A DNA stretch of 15,782 nt from UBA1368 sp964563125. GTDB taxonomy: Bacteria > Bacillota > Syntrophomonadia > Syntrophomonadales > Syntrophomonadaceae. Position numbers and translations under genes: made by a program. The notes under the pieces were generated by a model that searched no databases, was not told the DNA's origin, and saw only the letters and a list, made by a program, of their open reading frames with translations. The stretch covers positions 1 to 15,782 of the forward strand of contig CAZLVY010000051.1 of the NCBI GenBank assembly GCA_964563125.1, given 5' to 3'. Positions 7,102 to 14,108 of the stretch are shown here, piece by piece (position 1 is the first letter of the stretch; every line of letters begins with the position of its first letter).

Positions 7102-7881
7102 TTATTTTCCTGTATAAGCTGGGCGACGTTTTTCTAAAAATGCTTTCATGCCTTCTGTCTGGTCTTCACCGCCGAATAGGAACGCCCATGCCTTCTGTTC
7201 ATAAGCCAATCCAGTTGCTAAATCAGTAGTATCACTCAGCAGCAGGCACTTTTTAGCTGCTGCCATAGCACCTTTACTTTTACGCCCCAGGGATTTAGCA
7301 TATTTAGTAGCTGTTGCAATTAATTCATCAACCGGGACTACTTTGGTTACCAGACCAATTTTAAGTGCTGCCTGGGCATCGATCATTTCTCCGGTAAGAA
7401 TAAGATGTCTCGCCCAACCAGAGCCTACTACTCTGCTTAAGCGCTGTGTGCCTCCCCCACCAGGAATAATGGCCAAATTAATTTCAGGTTGGCCAAAAAT
7501 AGCATTATCTGCTGCAAGACGAATATCACAGGCCAGTGCCATTTCACAACCTCCACCTAAAGCCAATCCTCCAATTGCTGCTATGTAAGGTTTAGGAGAA
7601 CTTGCCATACTATCCATCATACGATGGCATTTGCCGATAAAACGTTCAGCAACCAGGGCGTTCGCTTCGGACATATACTTGATGTCCCCGCCGGCGGCAA
7701 ATATGTTGGTTCCACCGGTTACAATTACTGCACCTACTTCATCGTCAGCATTAGCATCATCTACCACTTTAGTTAGTTCATCAATTACGAGTTCATTAGT
7801 CGAATTCATCTCTTTGGGCCGATTGAAAGTGATAGTTGCAATACCATCACCTTTTTCGTAGATAAGAGTCTGTAGATCCAT
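7102..7881 (-). CDS. Enoyl-CoA hydratase (crotonase), short chain
   Basis: Hydrates trans-2-enoyl-CoA to 3-hydroxyacyl-CoA in the beta-oxidation or butyrate pathway; cytoplasmic, normally hexameric. At 259 aa it has the standard length. The oxyanion-hole segments are FAAGGDIKYM (61-70) and AAIGGLALGGG (101-111). Both catalytic glutamates are present: Glu113 in GGGCEMALACD and Glu133 in FGQPEINLAIIPGGGGTQRL. The C-terminal EKRRPAYTGK is also typical. The start is placed at ATG 7881 (MDLQTLIYEK), with a G-rich site about 6 nt upstream and a near-consensus promoter further up. Starting at the more distal Met (7941) would put the coding region over that promoter. It is the functional contrast to the isomerase-like paralogue facing it. 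Confidence 0.93.
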   Translation of the reverse strand: MDLQTLIYEKGDGIATITFNRPKEMNSTNELVIDELTKVVDDANADDEVGAVIVTGGTNIFAAGGDIKYMSEANALVAERFIGKCHRMMDSMASSPKPYIAAIGGLALGGGCEMALACDIRLAADNAIFGQPEINLAIIPGGGGTQRLSRVVGSGWARHLILTGEMIDAQAALKIGLVTKVVPVDELIATATKYAKSLGRKSKGAMAAAKKCLLLSDTTDLATGLAYEQKAWAFLFGGEDQTEGMKAFLEKRRPAYTGK

Positions 7882-7912
7882 TATAATCCCCCCATTATTA
7901 AAACTTATCTTC

Positions 7913-7941
7913 ATTATAGAAGTTATGCTGTGAATGTACAA
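7913..7941 (-). promoter_or_regulatory. Near-consensus promoter for the enoyl-CoA hydratase gene
   Basis: On the minus strand TTGTAC (7941-7936), a 17-nt spacer and a perfect TATAAT (7918-7913), giving a leader of roughly 25 nt to the start at 7881. The -35 lies between the arms of a 9-bp inverted repeat. Confidence 0.7.
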
Positions 7942-7960
7942 GTTATGATAAACAGCATAA
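7923..7960. promoter_or_regulatory. Inverted repeat around the crotonase -35 box, candidate operator
   Basis: TTATGCTGT (7923-7931) and ACAGCATAA (7952-7960) are perfect 9-bp inverted arms 20 bp apart, bracketing the -35 box. A direct repeat AAGTTATG occurs at 7920-7927 and 7940-7947, exactly 20 bp apart (about two helical turns). This suggests a dimeric or cooperative regulator site. Confidence 0.45.
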
Positions 7961-8001
7961 GATGCCTGCTCTTATCTGTTTTAATACCATTTTTCATCTA
8001 G

Positions 8002-8039
8002 TTGCTATATGTTTCACACTTGTATAATATAATTATAAT
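8002..8039 (+). promoter_or_regulatory. Candidate promoter(s) for the CoA-binding/Cys-rich/cupin genes
   Basis: Two TATAAT boxes occur (8023-8028 and 8034-8039). Possible -35 partners are TTGCTA (8002-8007, 15-nt spacer) and TTTCAC (8012-8017, 16-nt spacer). Neither -35 is strong, so which is used is unclear. Confidence 0.4.
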
Positions 8040-8090
8040 AATAATATTCTTGCCTGCATCTTATTACAAATATCAAAGGAGGTTATTTAT

Positions 8091-8510
8091 ATGCCTGAAC
8101 ATTTATCACTTAGTCAAGAAAAAAAACAACTGCTCGATAATGCCAAAATAATTGCTATCGTAGGTTTATCAGATAACGCCCAACGCCCCAGCAATCGTAT
8201 AGGCAGGTATTTACAAAGCCAGGGTTACAAAGTCGTACCGGTTAATCCATTACTGAAGGAAGTTTTGGGAGAAAAATCATATCCTGATTTAAAATCAGTT
8301 CCTCATAAAATAGATATAGTTGACATATTCCGTCGCAGTGAAGAAGTTTATGATATCGTCAAGGAAGCCCAGGAATTACAAATACCTGCTATATGGGTGC
8401 AGGTAGGTATTGAATGCAATGAAGAAACAATAGAACTAGCCAAAGCCAGTAACATGAAGCTTATTAAAAACTGTTGCATAATGGTAGAACACAAGTTGCT
8501 AAATAACTAG
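8091..8510 (+). CDS. CoA-binding domain protein (YccU/CoA_binding_2 type)
   Basis: Small single-domain Rossmann-fold protein of 139 aa. Its nucleotide/CoA-binding loop IAIVGLSDNAQRPSNRIGRYL (21-41) is followed by the family pattern YKVVPVNP (46-53), IDIVDIFRR (74-82), WVQVGI (102-107) and the C-terminal KNCCIMVEH (126-134). This is the succinyl-CoA-ligase-like CoA-binding fold without the catalytic parts. Homologues are widespread, but their exact role is not established, so none is claimed. AAAGGAGG (8075-8082) precedes the ATG by 8 nt. It leads a likely three-gene plus-strand unit with the Cys-rich protein (32-nt gap) and the cupin. Confidence 0.9.
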   Translation: MPEHLSLSQEKKQLLDNAKIIAIVGLSDNAQRPSNRIGRYLQSQGYKVVPVNPLLKEVLGEKSYPDLKSVPHKIDIVDIFRRSEEVYDIVKEAQELQIPAIWVQVGIECNEETIELAKASNMKLIKNCCIMVEHKLLNN

Positions 8511-8542
8511 GGAGAAAAATATTTGAGTGGAGGGTTTATAAT

Positions 8543-8695
8543 ATGACTACTCACAAATGTGAATCATGTTCCTGGAGAAAAAGTGCGGAAGCCAATCCTA
8601 AAAAGTTTTCCAGCAGATTATGGTATTGGCACACCAAAATATGCCCGGGTTGGAAAGCTTATCAGAAGAGCCTGAAAAAAAGTATCGACAGTTAA
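8543..8695 (+). CDS. 50-aa Cys/His-rich small protein, possible zinc-binding
   Basis: The translation starts MTTHKCESCSWRKSAEANPK and ends with KSLKKSIDS. A CxxC pair (Cys6, Cys9) and a HxxxC (His30, Cys34) could together form a small zinc site. Tryptophans (11, 27, 29, 37) and many basic residues stand out (calculated charge clearly positive). GGAGG (8529-8533) lies 9 nt before the ATG, and the gene fits neatly between two real genes on the same strand with 32-nt and 46-nt gaps. These facts argue that it is translated. No function is known to me. A nucleic-acid-binding or accessory role is only a guess. Confidence 0.72.
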   Translation: MTTHKCESCSWRKSAEANPKKFSSRLWYWHTKICPGWKAYQKSLKKSIDS

Positions 8696-8741
8696 GACAA
8701 TAGCTCGACTACATTTGCCTTGTCTAATAGGAGTTTTTAGA

Positions 8742-9062
8742 TTGAATTTATTTAATTACAAAGGTGACTTGCCGGATAAAGAGATATTTGACAAGCTGTT
8801 TCAAAATGAAAATATTATTATTGAACGCATAATTTCAAGCGGACAATGTTCACCCCCCGGTTTTTGGTATGAGCAGGAACAGGACGAATGGGTTCTGCTC
8901 TTAATGGGAGAAGCAGTAATAAGCTACCGTAACGGTGAATCGGTAAATCTGCAGACCGGTGACTATCTCTTATTGCCGGCCGGGGTAGCCCATAGAGTCG
9001 AAAAGACCAGCCAGGCTCCCCCCTGTATATGGCTAGCTATACATTTTCCCCATAATGTCTAA
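8742..9062 (+). CDS. Cupin domain protein
   Basis: Small 106-aa single-domain beta-barrel protein. Cupin motif 1 region: FWYEQEQDEWVLLLMGEA, with Glu in place of some of the usual His ligands. Motif 2 region: LQTGDYLLLPAGVAHRVE, with one clear His. The metal and reaction are unknown. The TTG at 8742 is chosen as start because ATAGGAG (8727-8733) sits 8 nt upstream; the longer reading from the TTG at 8715 lacks a site and would overlap the ribosome-binding site. A short inverted repeat (AGACAA ... TTGTCT, about 8695-8724) is in the 46-nt gap before it. Its TAA stop (9060-9062) overlaps the stop of the convergent phosphatase gene by 4 bp, so no terminator separates them. Confidence 0.85.
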   Translation: MNLFNYKGDLPDKEIFDKLFQNENIIIERIISSGQCSPPGFWYEQEQDEWVLLLMGEAVISYRNGESVNLQTGDYLLLPAGVAHRVEKTSQAPPCIWLAIHFPHNV

Positions 9063-9820
9063 CGGCAGAAAAAGAACTTTTTATTTATGATAAGCGGAAG
9101 TGACTTAACAATTCTTCCTTCAACAATACTCAGGGGGTTATCAAACATTAATATTTGGCTGCAGCTCTCTCCGCCAATCTTATTTAGCTCGCTGATAGCT
9201 GGTAATAAATCTGGTGTACGGTTTATTACCGAATGCGCATCAGATGCCACAACATGCCCCCATCCTTGCCTTATAAAATAAAGAGCAGTTTTTTTAATGG
9301 TTCTACCGAAATACCCCATTATGCTGCCGCTGGTTATCTGCGATAGATTCCCCATCTTAATGAGCTCACCCAAAAGCTGTGGTTTACTAATAAAACCGTT
9401 GTTTCGCTCCGGGTGGGCGATAACAGGAGTAATTCCCTGAAGCTGTAGTTCATATAATACCTGAGTAGTATAGATTGGTACCTGGGCGGCAGGTAGTTCC
9501 ACCAGTAGATATTGACTGTGGTTAAGGGTTATAATCTCGCCTGCTGCATAGCGTGCAGGCAGATCAGGCTCCAGATAGTATTCGGCACCGGGAAGTATTT
9601 TAAGCGGGATTCCTTTTTGCGTTAAGAGCATATTTAATTTTTCTGTCGCTGTAATTATATCGGAGACCGTATGTTTAGAAATTCCGGTTATCACATGAGG
9701 AGTCGCAATTATGGTATGAATACCCCCCGCAGCAGCTATTTCACCCATACCCAAAGCTGTTTCTATGTCAGATGCCCCATCATCAAAACCGGGCAGTATA
9801 TGTACATGAATATCAATCAT
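9059..9820 (-). CDS. PHP-domain protein-tyrosine phosphatase, CpsB/CapB/YwqE family
   Basis: Metal-dependent (typically Mn) phosphotyrosine phosphatase of 253 aa. In Firmicutes such enzymes oppose the BY-kinase that controls capsule or exopolysaccharide export. Metal-ligand motifs in order: IDIHVHILPGFDDG (His5, His7, Asp14), ATPHV (His42), PGAEYYL (Glu80), IAHPERN (His136) and ASDAHS (Asp194, His196). The start is ATG 9820 with GGAGGAG (9832-9826) 5 nt upstream; a longer reading from 9847 would begin inside a repeat. No kinase, glycosyltransferase or polysaccharide export gene is in the window, so the usual partners must be elsewhere. It shares direction with the upstream membrane-anchored protein, with only a repeat-filled 51-bp gap. 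It is convergent with the cupin (4-bp overlap). Confidence 0.9.
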   Translation of the reverse strand: MIDIHVHILPGFDDGASDIETALGMGEIAAAGGIHTIIATPHVITGISKHTVSDIITATEKLNMLLTQKGIPLKILPGAEYYLEPDLPARYAAGEIITLNHSQYLLVELPAAQVPIYTTQVLYELQLQGITPVIAHPERNNGFISKPQLLGELIKMGNLSQITSGSIMGYFGRTIKKTALYFIRQGWGHVVASDAHSVINRTPDLLPAISELNKIGGESCSQILMFDNPLSIVEGRIVKSLPLIINKKFFFCR

Positions 9821-9839
9821 TGTTTCTCCTCCAGATAAA

Positions 9840-9885
9840 GGCAACATTGAAGCCTGACCCCCTTGGCAACATTAGGGAGTCAGGC
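9840..9885. repeat. Short copy of the GGCAACATT/AAGCCTGACCC repeat family
   Basis: GGCAACATT (9840-9848), then AGCCTGACCCCC (9851-9862), GGCAACATT (9865-9873) and GGGAGTCAGGC (9875-9885). The outer parts GCCTGAC and GTCAGGC can pair around the central motif. It resembles the right end of the 1474-1793 element. It fills most of the gap between the membrane-anchored protein and the phosphatase and runs into the former's 3' coding end, supplying its stop. Confidence 0.7.
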
Positions 9886-10393
9886 CATATTTTTCTGCTA
9901 TGATGCGAATGGTTTCTTTGTCTTCATTATTTAAATTGGCGGATAGAATAGCGCGTGCGTGGCGGATATCTTCACTGGTATAGTTACCAAGTGTAATCAG
10001 ATCATAGAAATAAGTTACGTCGTCTACACTAAGGCGTTTTATTAGTATCAGCGCTACTTTTATTTTATCTTTGCGCTCAATAGGTTTATTAAGTTTAGCT
10101 TGTATGATGGCTTCAATACCTTCATCAAATATTAAATCTGATGCGGAAGGAGTCGGTTTTTTACCTGCTGTATACTCTTTTCCCTCAAAGCTATTTTCTT
10201 GATTCGAATTAGACTCAGTACCAGGTGCCGTTGCTGAATTTTCCCCTGCAGCGTTCTGTTCTGTTAAAATTACTTCCAGACTGCCTACATTTTCAAACAA
10301 ACGGTCTATTTTATTATTTACATATACTGCCCCGCTGACAAATAGTATAATAACCAGCCCGGATATTAAAAATATTTTTTCTACTGTTTTCAT
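9872..10393 (-). CDS. Membrane-anchored protein of unknown function
   Basis: 173 aa, not recognised as a known family. One N-terminal hydrophobic helix (about residues 7-26, IFLISGLVIILFVSGAVYV) suggests a signal anchor with the rest outside. A low-complexity Ser/Asn/Glu/Thr linker (about 45-82) follows. The C-terminal domain (about 85-170) looks wholly helical, with heptad-like hydrophobics and charged residues (IIQAKLNKPIERKDKIKVA; YTSEDIRHARAILS). AAGGA lies about 7 nt before the ATG at 10393. The last residues GLTP and the TAA stop are encoded by sequence resembling the repeat at 9840-9885, so the native C-terminus may have been altered. It follows the terminator of the cyanophycin operon and precedes the phosphatase on the same strand. 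Confidence 0.75.
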   Translation of the reverse strand: MKTVEKIFLISGLVIILFVSGAVYVNNKIDRLFENVGSLEVILTEQNAAGENSATAPGTESNSNQENSFEGKEYTAGKKPTPSASDLIFDEGIEAIIQAKLNKPIERKDKIKVALILIKRLSVDDVTYFYDLITLGNYTSEDIRHARAILSANLNNEDKETIRIIAEKYGLTP

Positions 10394-10502
10394 AAAAAAA
10401 TCCTTGTCCCAATCTAATTTAAGATAATTTTACCATAATAATAATAATTACCAGCCATTTAGATTATATTTGTTTTTTTATTCGTAAACTGACAGCAGGG
10501 TC

Positions 10503-10540
10503 ACAAATACAATAAAAGCTCACTAAGAAGAGTGAGCTTT
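10503..10540 (-). terminator. Rho-independent terminator of the cyanophycin operon
   Basis: A 10-bp perfect stem (AAAGCTCACT / AGTGAGCTTT, 10515-10540, 6-nt loop), followed on the minus strand by the T-rich TATTGTATTT. It lies 36 bp past the cphA stop. The rest of the spacer 10394-10575 is AT-rich and contains a TATAAT-like box for the downstream gene without a convincing -35. Confidence 0.85.
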
Positions 10541-10575
10541 CTCGAGGATTTATTGCTTTTCTTCATATTATATGT

Positions 10576-13251
10576 TTATTGAATATATTCGACCGGTAAA
10601 TGAGGGGAGACATCAACATTCTCAAAGGGAAACAGAGAAATAGGCTGAGCCGTTTCCCTCATATAGGCCTGAACCAACTTATAAGCTGCATCATAGTTTT
10701 CATAAAACATTACAATTAAATCTCCCGCACAGGCATTTTTAATCGCAGCCTCCAATGCGTCCATTTCTGATAAAATAATTTCGATATTTTCTTTTTCTGC
10801 ACCTCCACTCACAGCCCCATGATATAAAATACTGGCAACCACCCCCGGTTCTCTGCCTCTTAAATCTTTATCTTCTTTAATATATAATTTTGAAAAGGCC
10901 GACCCGGAAATTTGCCCTACCTGGAATATTGCCTTGTCAATGCGATCACCCGGTATGCCGATAACACCAATTAGTCTTGCCGTATCCAGTCTATCTGCAA
11001 AATGCAATACAGACTTATACCCGCTCAGGTTATGTCCATAATCAATTAGTAGCTGAAAATCTCCCATATCAAAAAGATTAAGTCTTCCGGCATTAGAAAC
11101 TGCGTCCGGCATAAAGGACATTAACCCTGTTCTTATAACATTATGTGGTATCCCTAAACCCAAAAGTCCAGCGGCGGCGGCCAGAGAATTCTCTATATTA
11201 AAATTTGCTTTTCCTTCAAAGGTAATTGGTACCTCGTCAACTCTCAGCAAAATCTTTTTAGTATTATTTTGATATAAACAAATTAACTCATTTTCTAAAA
11301 CTACCGCAGTTTCCCCCTGCTCAATATGACTTTTTATTAAAGAATTGCTTCTATTTTGTGAAAAAAAGATTAGTTTACACCCTATTTTCTCGGTGATATA
11401 TTCAGTCAAGTCATCATCACCATTTAAAACCGCATAACCGCTAGGCTTTATCGCCTCAACTACCAAAGATTTGACAAAAGCCATATCTTTTAAGCTATTT
11501 ATACCATCCAGTCCCAAATGATCCTCACTTATATTCACAATGACACCAACATCAGCCAGGTCATATCCTAACCCTTTGTTGATAATTCCCCCTCGGGCAG
11601 TTTCCAGTACTGCGATTTCCACTTCTCTATTATAAAGCACATCTTTGGCACTTACAGGTCCAGTGTTATCCCCTCGGGAAATACACTCTTTGCCGATATA
11701 GGTACCGCTGGAACAGGTCATTCCTACTTTTTTACCTGTCAGTGACAATACGTGTTGGATCATTCTGGTAACAGTTGTTTTACCGTTTGTACCTGTAATA
11801 GAAATAATAGGAATGGAAGACACAGTTCCTTGCGGATACATATGATTAAGAATATCCGCCGCCACATTTCTCCCCTGACCTTCAGTCGGATAAAGATGCA
11901 TTCTTAAACCAGGAGCCGCATTTACTTCAATAACGGCAGAATTCAGTGGAGTCAGCGGTTGGGAGATATCATCTGTAACAACATCAATTCCTGCTACATC
12001 CAAACCAATTACTTTAGCGGCTTTTACTGCCAATTCCTTATTAAAAGAATGTATCTCCATGGTACAGTCCCTGGCGCTGCCTCCGGTACTTAAGTTTCCA
12101 TTTTCCCTTAAATAAATAACCTCGTTTAATTTCGGAATATCATGCTTATTAAGTCGCGATCTGAAAAGTAATTCTTCTGTAACTGAATCCAGGTAAATTT
12201 TAGTTAATGCCTTTTCATGACCTATCCCCCGATTGGTGTTTTTGTTTTCCTCGGCTATCAAATCCAGAATTGAATGAATGCCGTCACCTATAATAAAAGG
12301 CGGCTTTCTTTCAGCAACAGCTGCAACATGATCCCCGACTACCAAAATACGATAATCTTTTCCCTGAATATATTTCTCAACAATAACCCCTTCGGAATAA
12401 GAACTGGCTAAACGATATGCGGTCCGAAGAGATTTTTCATCACCAATATTTGCCGTAACCCCCCGGCCATGATTTCCATCCAAAGGTTTTACTACTACCG
12501 GATAGCCTATCTTCTCTGCCAAATCAACTGAGTCACCTTCTGCATTAACAACGCCCCCTTCGGGAACAGGAATCCGGTGTTCACGTAAAAGGTCTTTGGC
12601 CAACTGCTTGTTTTTGGCTATACCTACAGTAATACTGCTGGTGGTTCCAGGTAATGAAGCCTCGATAAACTGCATGTACTTTCCATAACCAAGTTGAAAC
12701 AAACTGTCTTCCCCCAGTTGTCTAAAAGGTATATGACGCCTTTTTGCCTCAGCCAAAATGGCTTTGGTACTGGGACCTAAATCGGTCTTCAATGTATCTT
12801 TATATAACTGATCTAAAATATCATCAATGATCATAGTATCGTTTCTAACCAACGCCAATGCTATTTCTACTGCAGCATAACCAAAATCCATAGCACAATG
12901 CTGATTGATGTATTCATAGAAAATACAGTATAAAGACGGTTCCTCTACAACTCGAGTCTTGCCAAAAGAGACATCATAGCCCGTAATACATTGCAGCTCC
13001 AGAGCAAGGTGCTCAATAACATGCGATACTAAGGTCCCTTCATTTAGCCTTTGTACAAATCCTCCTTCATAACCGGGAGAACAGCAATGTGTTCTTAGTC
13101 CCGGGAAAAACTTTAATAATCTAAAGTTAAATCCGGTCAAATCTCTGGTGGTTATTTCAGTGTAATCTGCCAGATCGACTATCATTTTAATTACCGGTTT
13201 ATGACTATAAATATTCCTGCCATTATAATTTCTTATACTGACTACTTCCAT
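10576..13251 (-). CDS. cphA: Cyanophycin synthetase
   Basis: Makes cyanophycin by alternately adding Asp to the poly-Asp backbone and Arg to its side chains, using ATP for each step; the polymer collects as insoluble cytoplasmic granules. At 891 aa it is normal family length. Domains: an N-terminal domain (about 1-200); an ATP-grasp domain (about 210-475) with VVVKPLDGNHGRGVT (252-266) and IEVNAAPGLRMHLYPTEGQG (441-460); and a Mur-ligase-like domain (about 480-891) with P-loop ITGTNGKTT (485-493), ETARGGI (550-556), NISEDHLG (573-580) and KANFNIENSLAA (681-692). The key motifs of both ligase modules are intact, so it is called CphA1-type rather than the reduced CphA2 type. AGGAGG sits 9 nt before the ATG, within the 29-nt gap after cphB. 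It is last in the operon iadA-cphB-cphA. Confidence 0.97.
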   Translation of the reverse strand: MEVVSIRNYNGRNIYSHKPVIKMIVDLADYTEITTRDLTGFNFRLLKFFPGLRTHCCSPGYEGGFVQRLNEGTLVSHVIEHLALELQCITGYDVSFGKTRVVEEPSLYCIFYEYINQHCAMDFGYAAVEIALALVRNDTMIIDDILDQLYKDTLKTDLGPSTKAILAEAKRRHIPFRQLGEDSLFQLGYGKYMQFIEASLPGTTSSITVGIAKNKQLAKDLLREHRIPVPEGGVVNAEGDSVDLAEKIGYPVVVKPLDGNHGRGVTANIGDEKSLRTAYRLASSYSEGVIVEKYIQGKDYRILVVGDHVAAVAERKPPFIIGDGIHSILDLIAEENKNTNRGIGHEKALTKIYLDSVTEELLFRSRLNKHDIPKLNEVIYLRENGNLSTGGSARDCTMEIHSFNKELAVKAAKVIGLDVAGIDVVTDDISQPLTPLNSAVIEVNAAPGLRMHLYPTEGQGRNVAADILNHMYPQGTVSSIPIISITGTNGKTTVTRMIQHVLSLTGKKVGMTCSSGTYIGKECISRGDNTGPVSAKDVLYNREVEIAVLETARGGIINKGLGYDLADVGVIVNISEDHLGLDGINSLKDMAFVKSLVVEAIKPSGYAVLNGDDDLTEYITEKIGCKLIFFSQNRSNSLIKSHIEQGETAVVLENELICLYQNNTKKILLRVDEVPITFEGKANFNIENSLAAAAGLLGLGIPHNVIRTGLMSFMPDAVSNAGRLNLFDMGDFQLLIDYGHNLSGYKSVLHFADRLDTARLIGVIGIPGDRIDKAIFQVGQISGSAFSKLYIKEDKDLRGREPGVVASILYHGAVSGGAEKENIEIILSEMDALEAAIKNACAGDLIVMFYENYDAAYKLVQAYMRETAQPISLFPFENVDVSPHLPVEYIQ

Positions 13252-13280
13252 TAGTTTATTCCTCCTGTTGAAAACCTTAA

Positions 13281-14090
13281 TTAATGTAGTCTTAAAACTT
13301 CTCGTTTCTTAAAGTCAAATCCATATCCGCGGGATAAAACATGGAGACTGGCACTGGTTATGCTCAAAATCTCATCCGGCTTTAATTCAGAAACATTACT
13401 GCTTTTGATTGTCATGCCATCAATAACTGTAACTGCATTAGTTCCAAGAACGGTAAAATATTCGTCAGGGTAAACCCGGATTGCTGTATCTTCATCAATT
13501 CCGATACCTAGAATTCCGGGATTTTCTGCTATCCCGCATAAAAGCCTGCCTAATCTTCCTCTTTGATCAAAATGCTGATCAATAATTACACCCTCCAAAA
13601 GCCTTAATCCGGGAGCCATTTTCAAAGTGCATTTTCTGGCCGCATCATTGCTGTTTCCTTCTACAATCATGGTACTGCTCATAACAGATGCGCCAGCACT
13701 GGTGCCAATGACTGATGTTCCATGGTTAAAGCAATCATGTATTGCTTCATATACTCTGGTCCCCCCCAGGATACTGGTGATTCTCAGTTGATCGCCACCG
13801 GTAAAAAAGAATCCGGTGACATCCATAATTCTACGGACATTATCTTCCATATTGGCTTCATCCCGGGTATTTATATCTATAATTTCTGCCTCTTTTACTC
13901 CCAGGCGTAAAAAAATATCCCGGTATTCTTCACCGACCTCTTCAGGATGCTCCGTAGCAGTCGTCAGTATCCCCATTCGGGCATCTTTACCGCCAATGAT
14001 ATCAACAACTTCTTCCAGAATTCTGCTTTCTCCATATTTATCTTCAGCCCCACCTATTATTACCAGGTCGCCTTTTCTATAATGCCCCAT
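13281..14090 (-). CDS. cphB: Cyanophycinase (peptidase S51)
   Basis: Cytoplasmic serine exopeptidase that releases beta-Asp-Arg dipeptides from cyanophycin. 269 aa, like Synechocystis CphB (271 aa). Visible features: N-terminal DLVIIGGAEDK (8-18); FFFTGGDQLRI (94-104), which shapes the substrate pocket; nucleophile Ser131 in GTSAGAS (129-135); His173 in IIDQHFDQRGR (169-179); and GIGIDEDTA (195-203). These are the hallmarks that separate CphB from the PepE branch of S51. The ATG at 14090 has GGGAGG about 6 nt upstream, in the 18-nt gap after iadA. Tight spacing to iadA and cphA shows co-transcription. There is no signal peptide, consistent with an intracellular enzyme rather than the secreted cyanophycinases of some degraders. 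Confidence 0.97.
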   Translation of the reverse strand: MGHYRKGDLVIIGGAEDKYGESRILEEVVDIIGGKDARMGILTTATEHPEEVGEEYRDIFLRLGVKEAEIIDINTRDEANMEDNVRRIMDVTGFFFTGGDQLRITSILGGTRVYEAIHDCFNHGTSVIGTSAGASVMSSTMIVEGNSNDAARKCTLKMAPGLRLLEGVIIDQHFDQRGRLGRLLCGIAENPGILGIGIDEDTAIRVYPDEYFTVLGTNAVTVIDGMTIKSSNVSELKPDEILSITSASLHVLSRGYGFDFKKREVLRLH

Positions 14091-14108
14091 TGTTTCCTCC
14101 CAGTTATT

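Noticed and set aside
9821..9847. N-terminal extension (MLPLSGGET) of the PHP phosphatase
   Set aside because: It begins in the repeat, and the ideal GGAGGAG site supports the start at 9820, where the family's usual IDIHVH begins.
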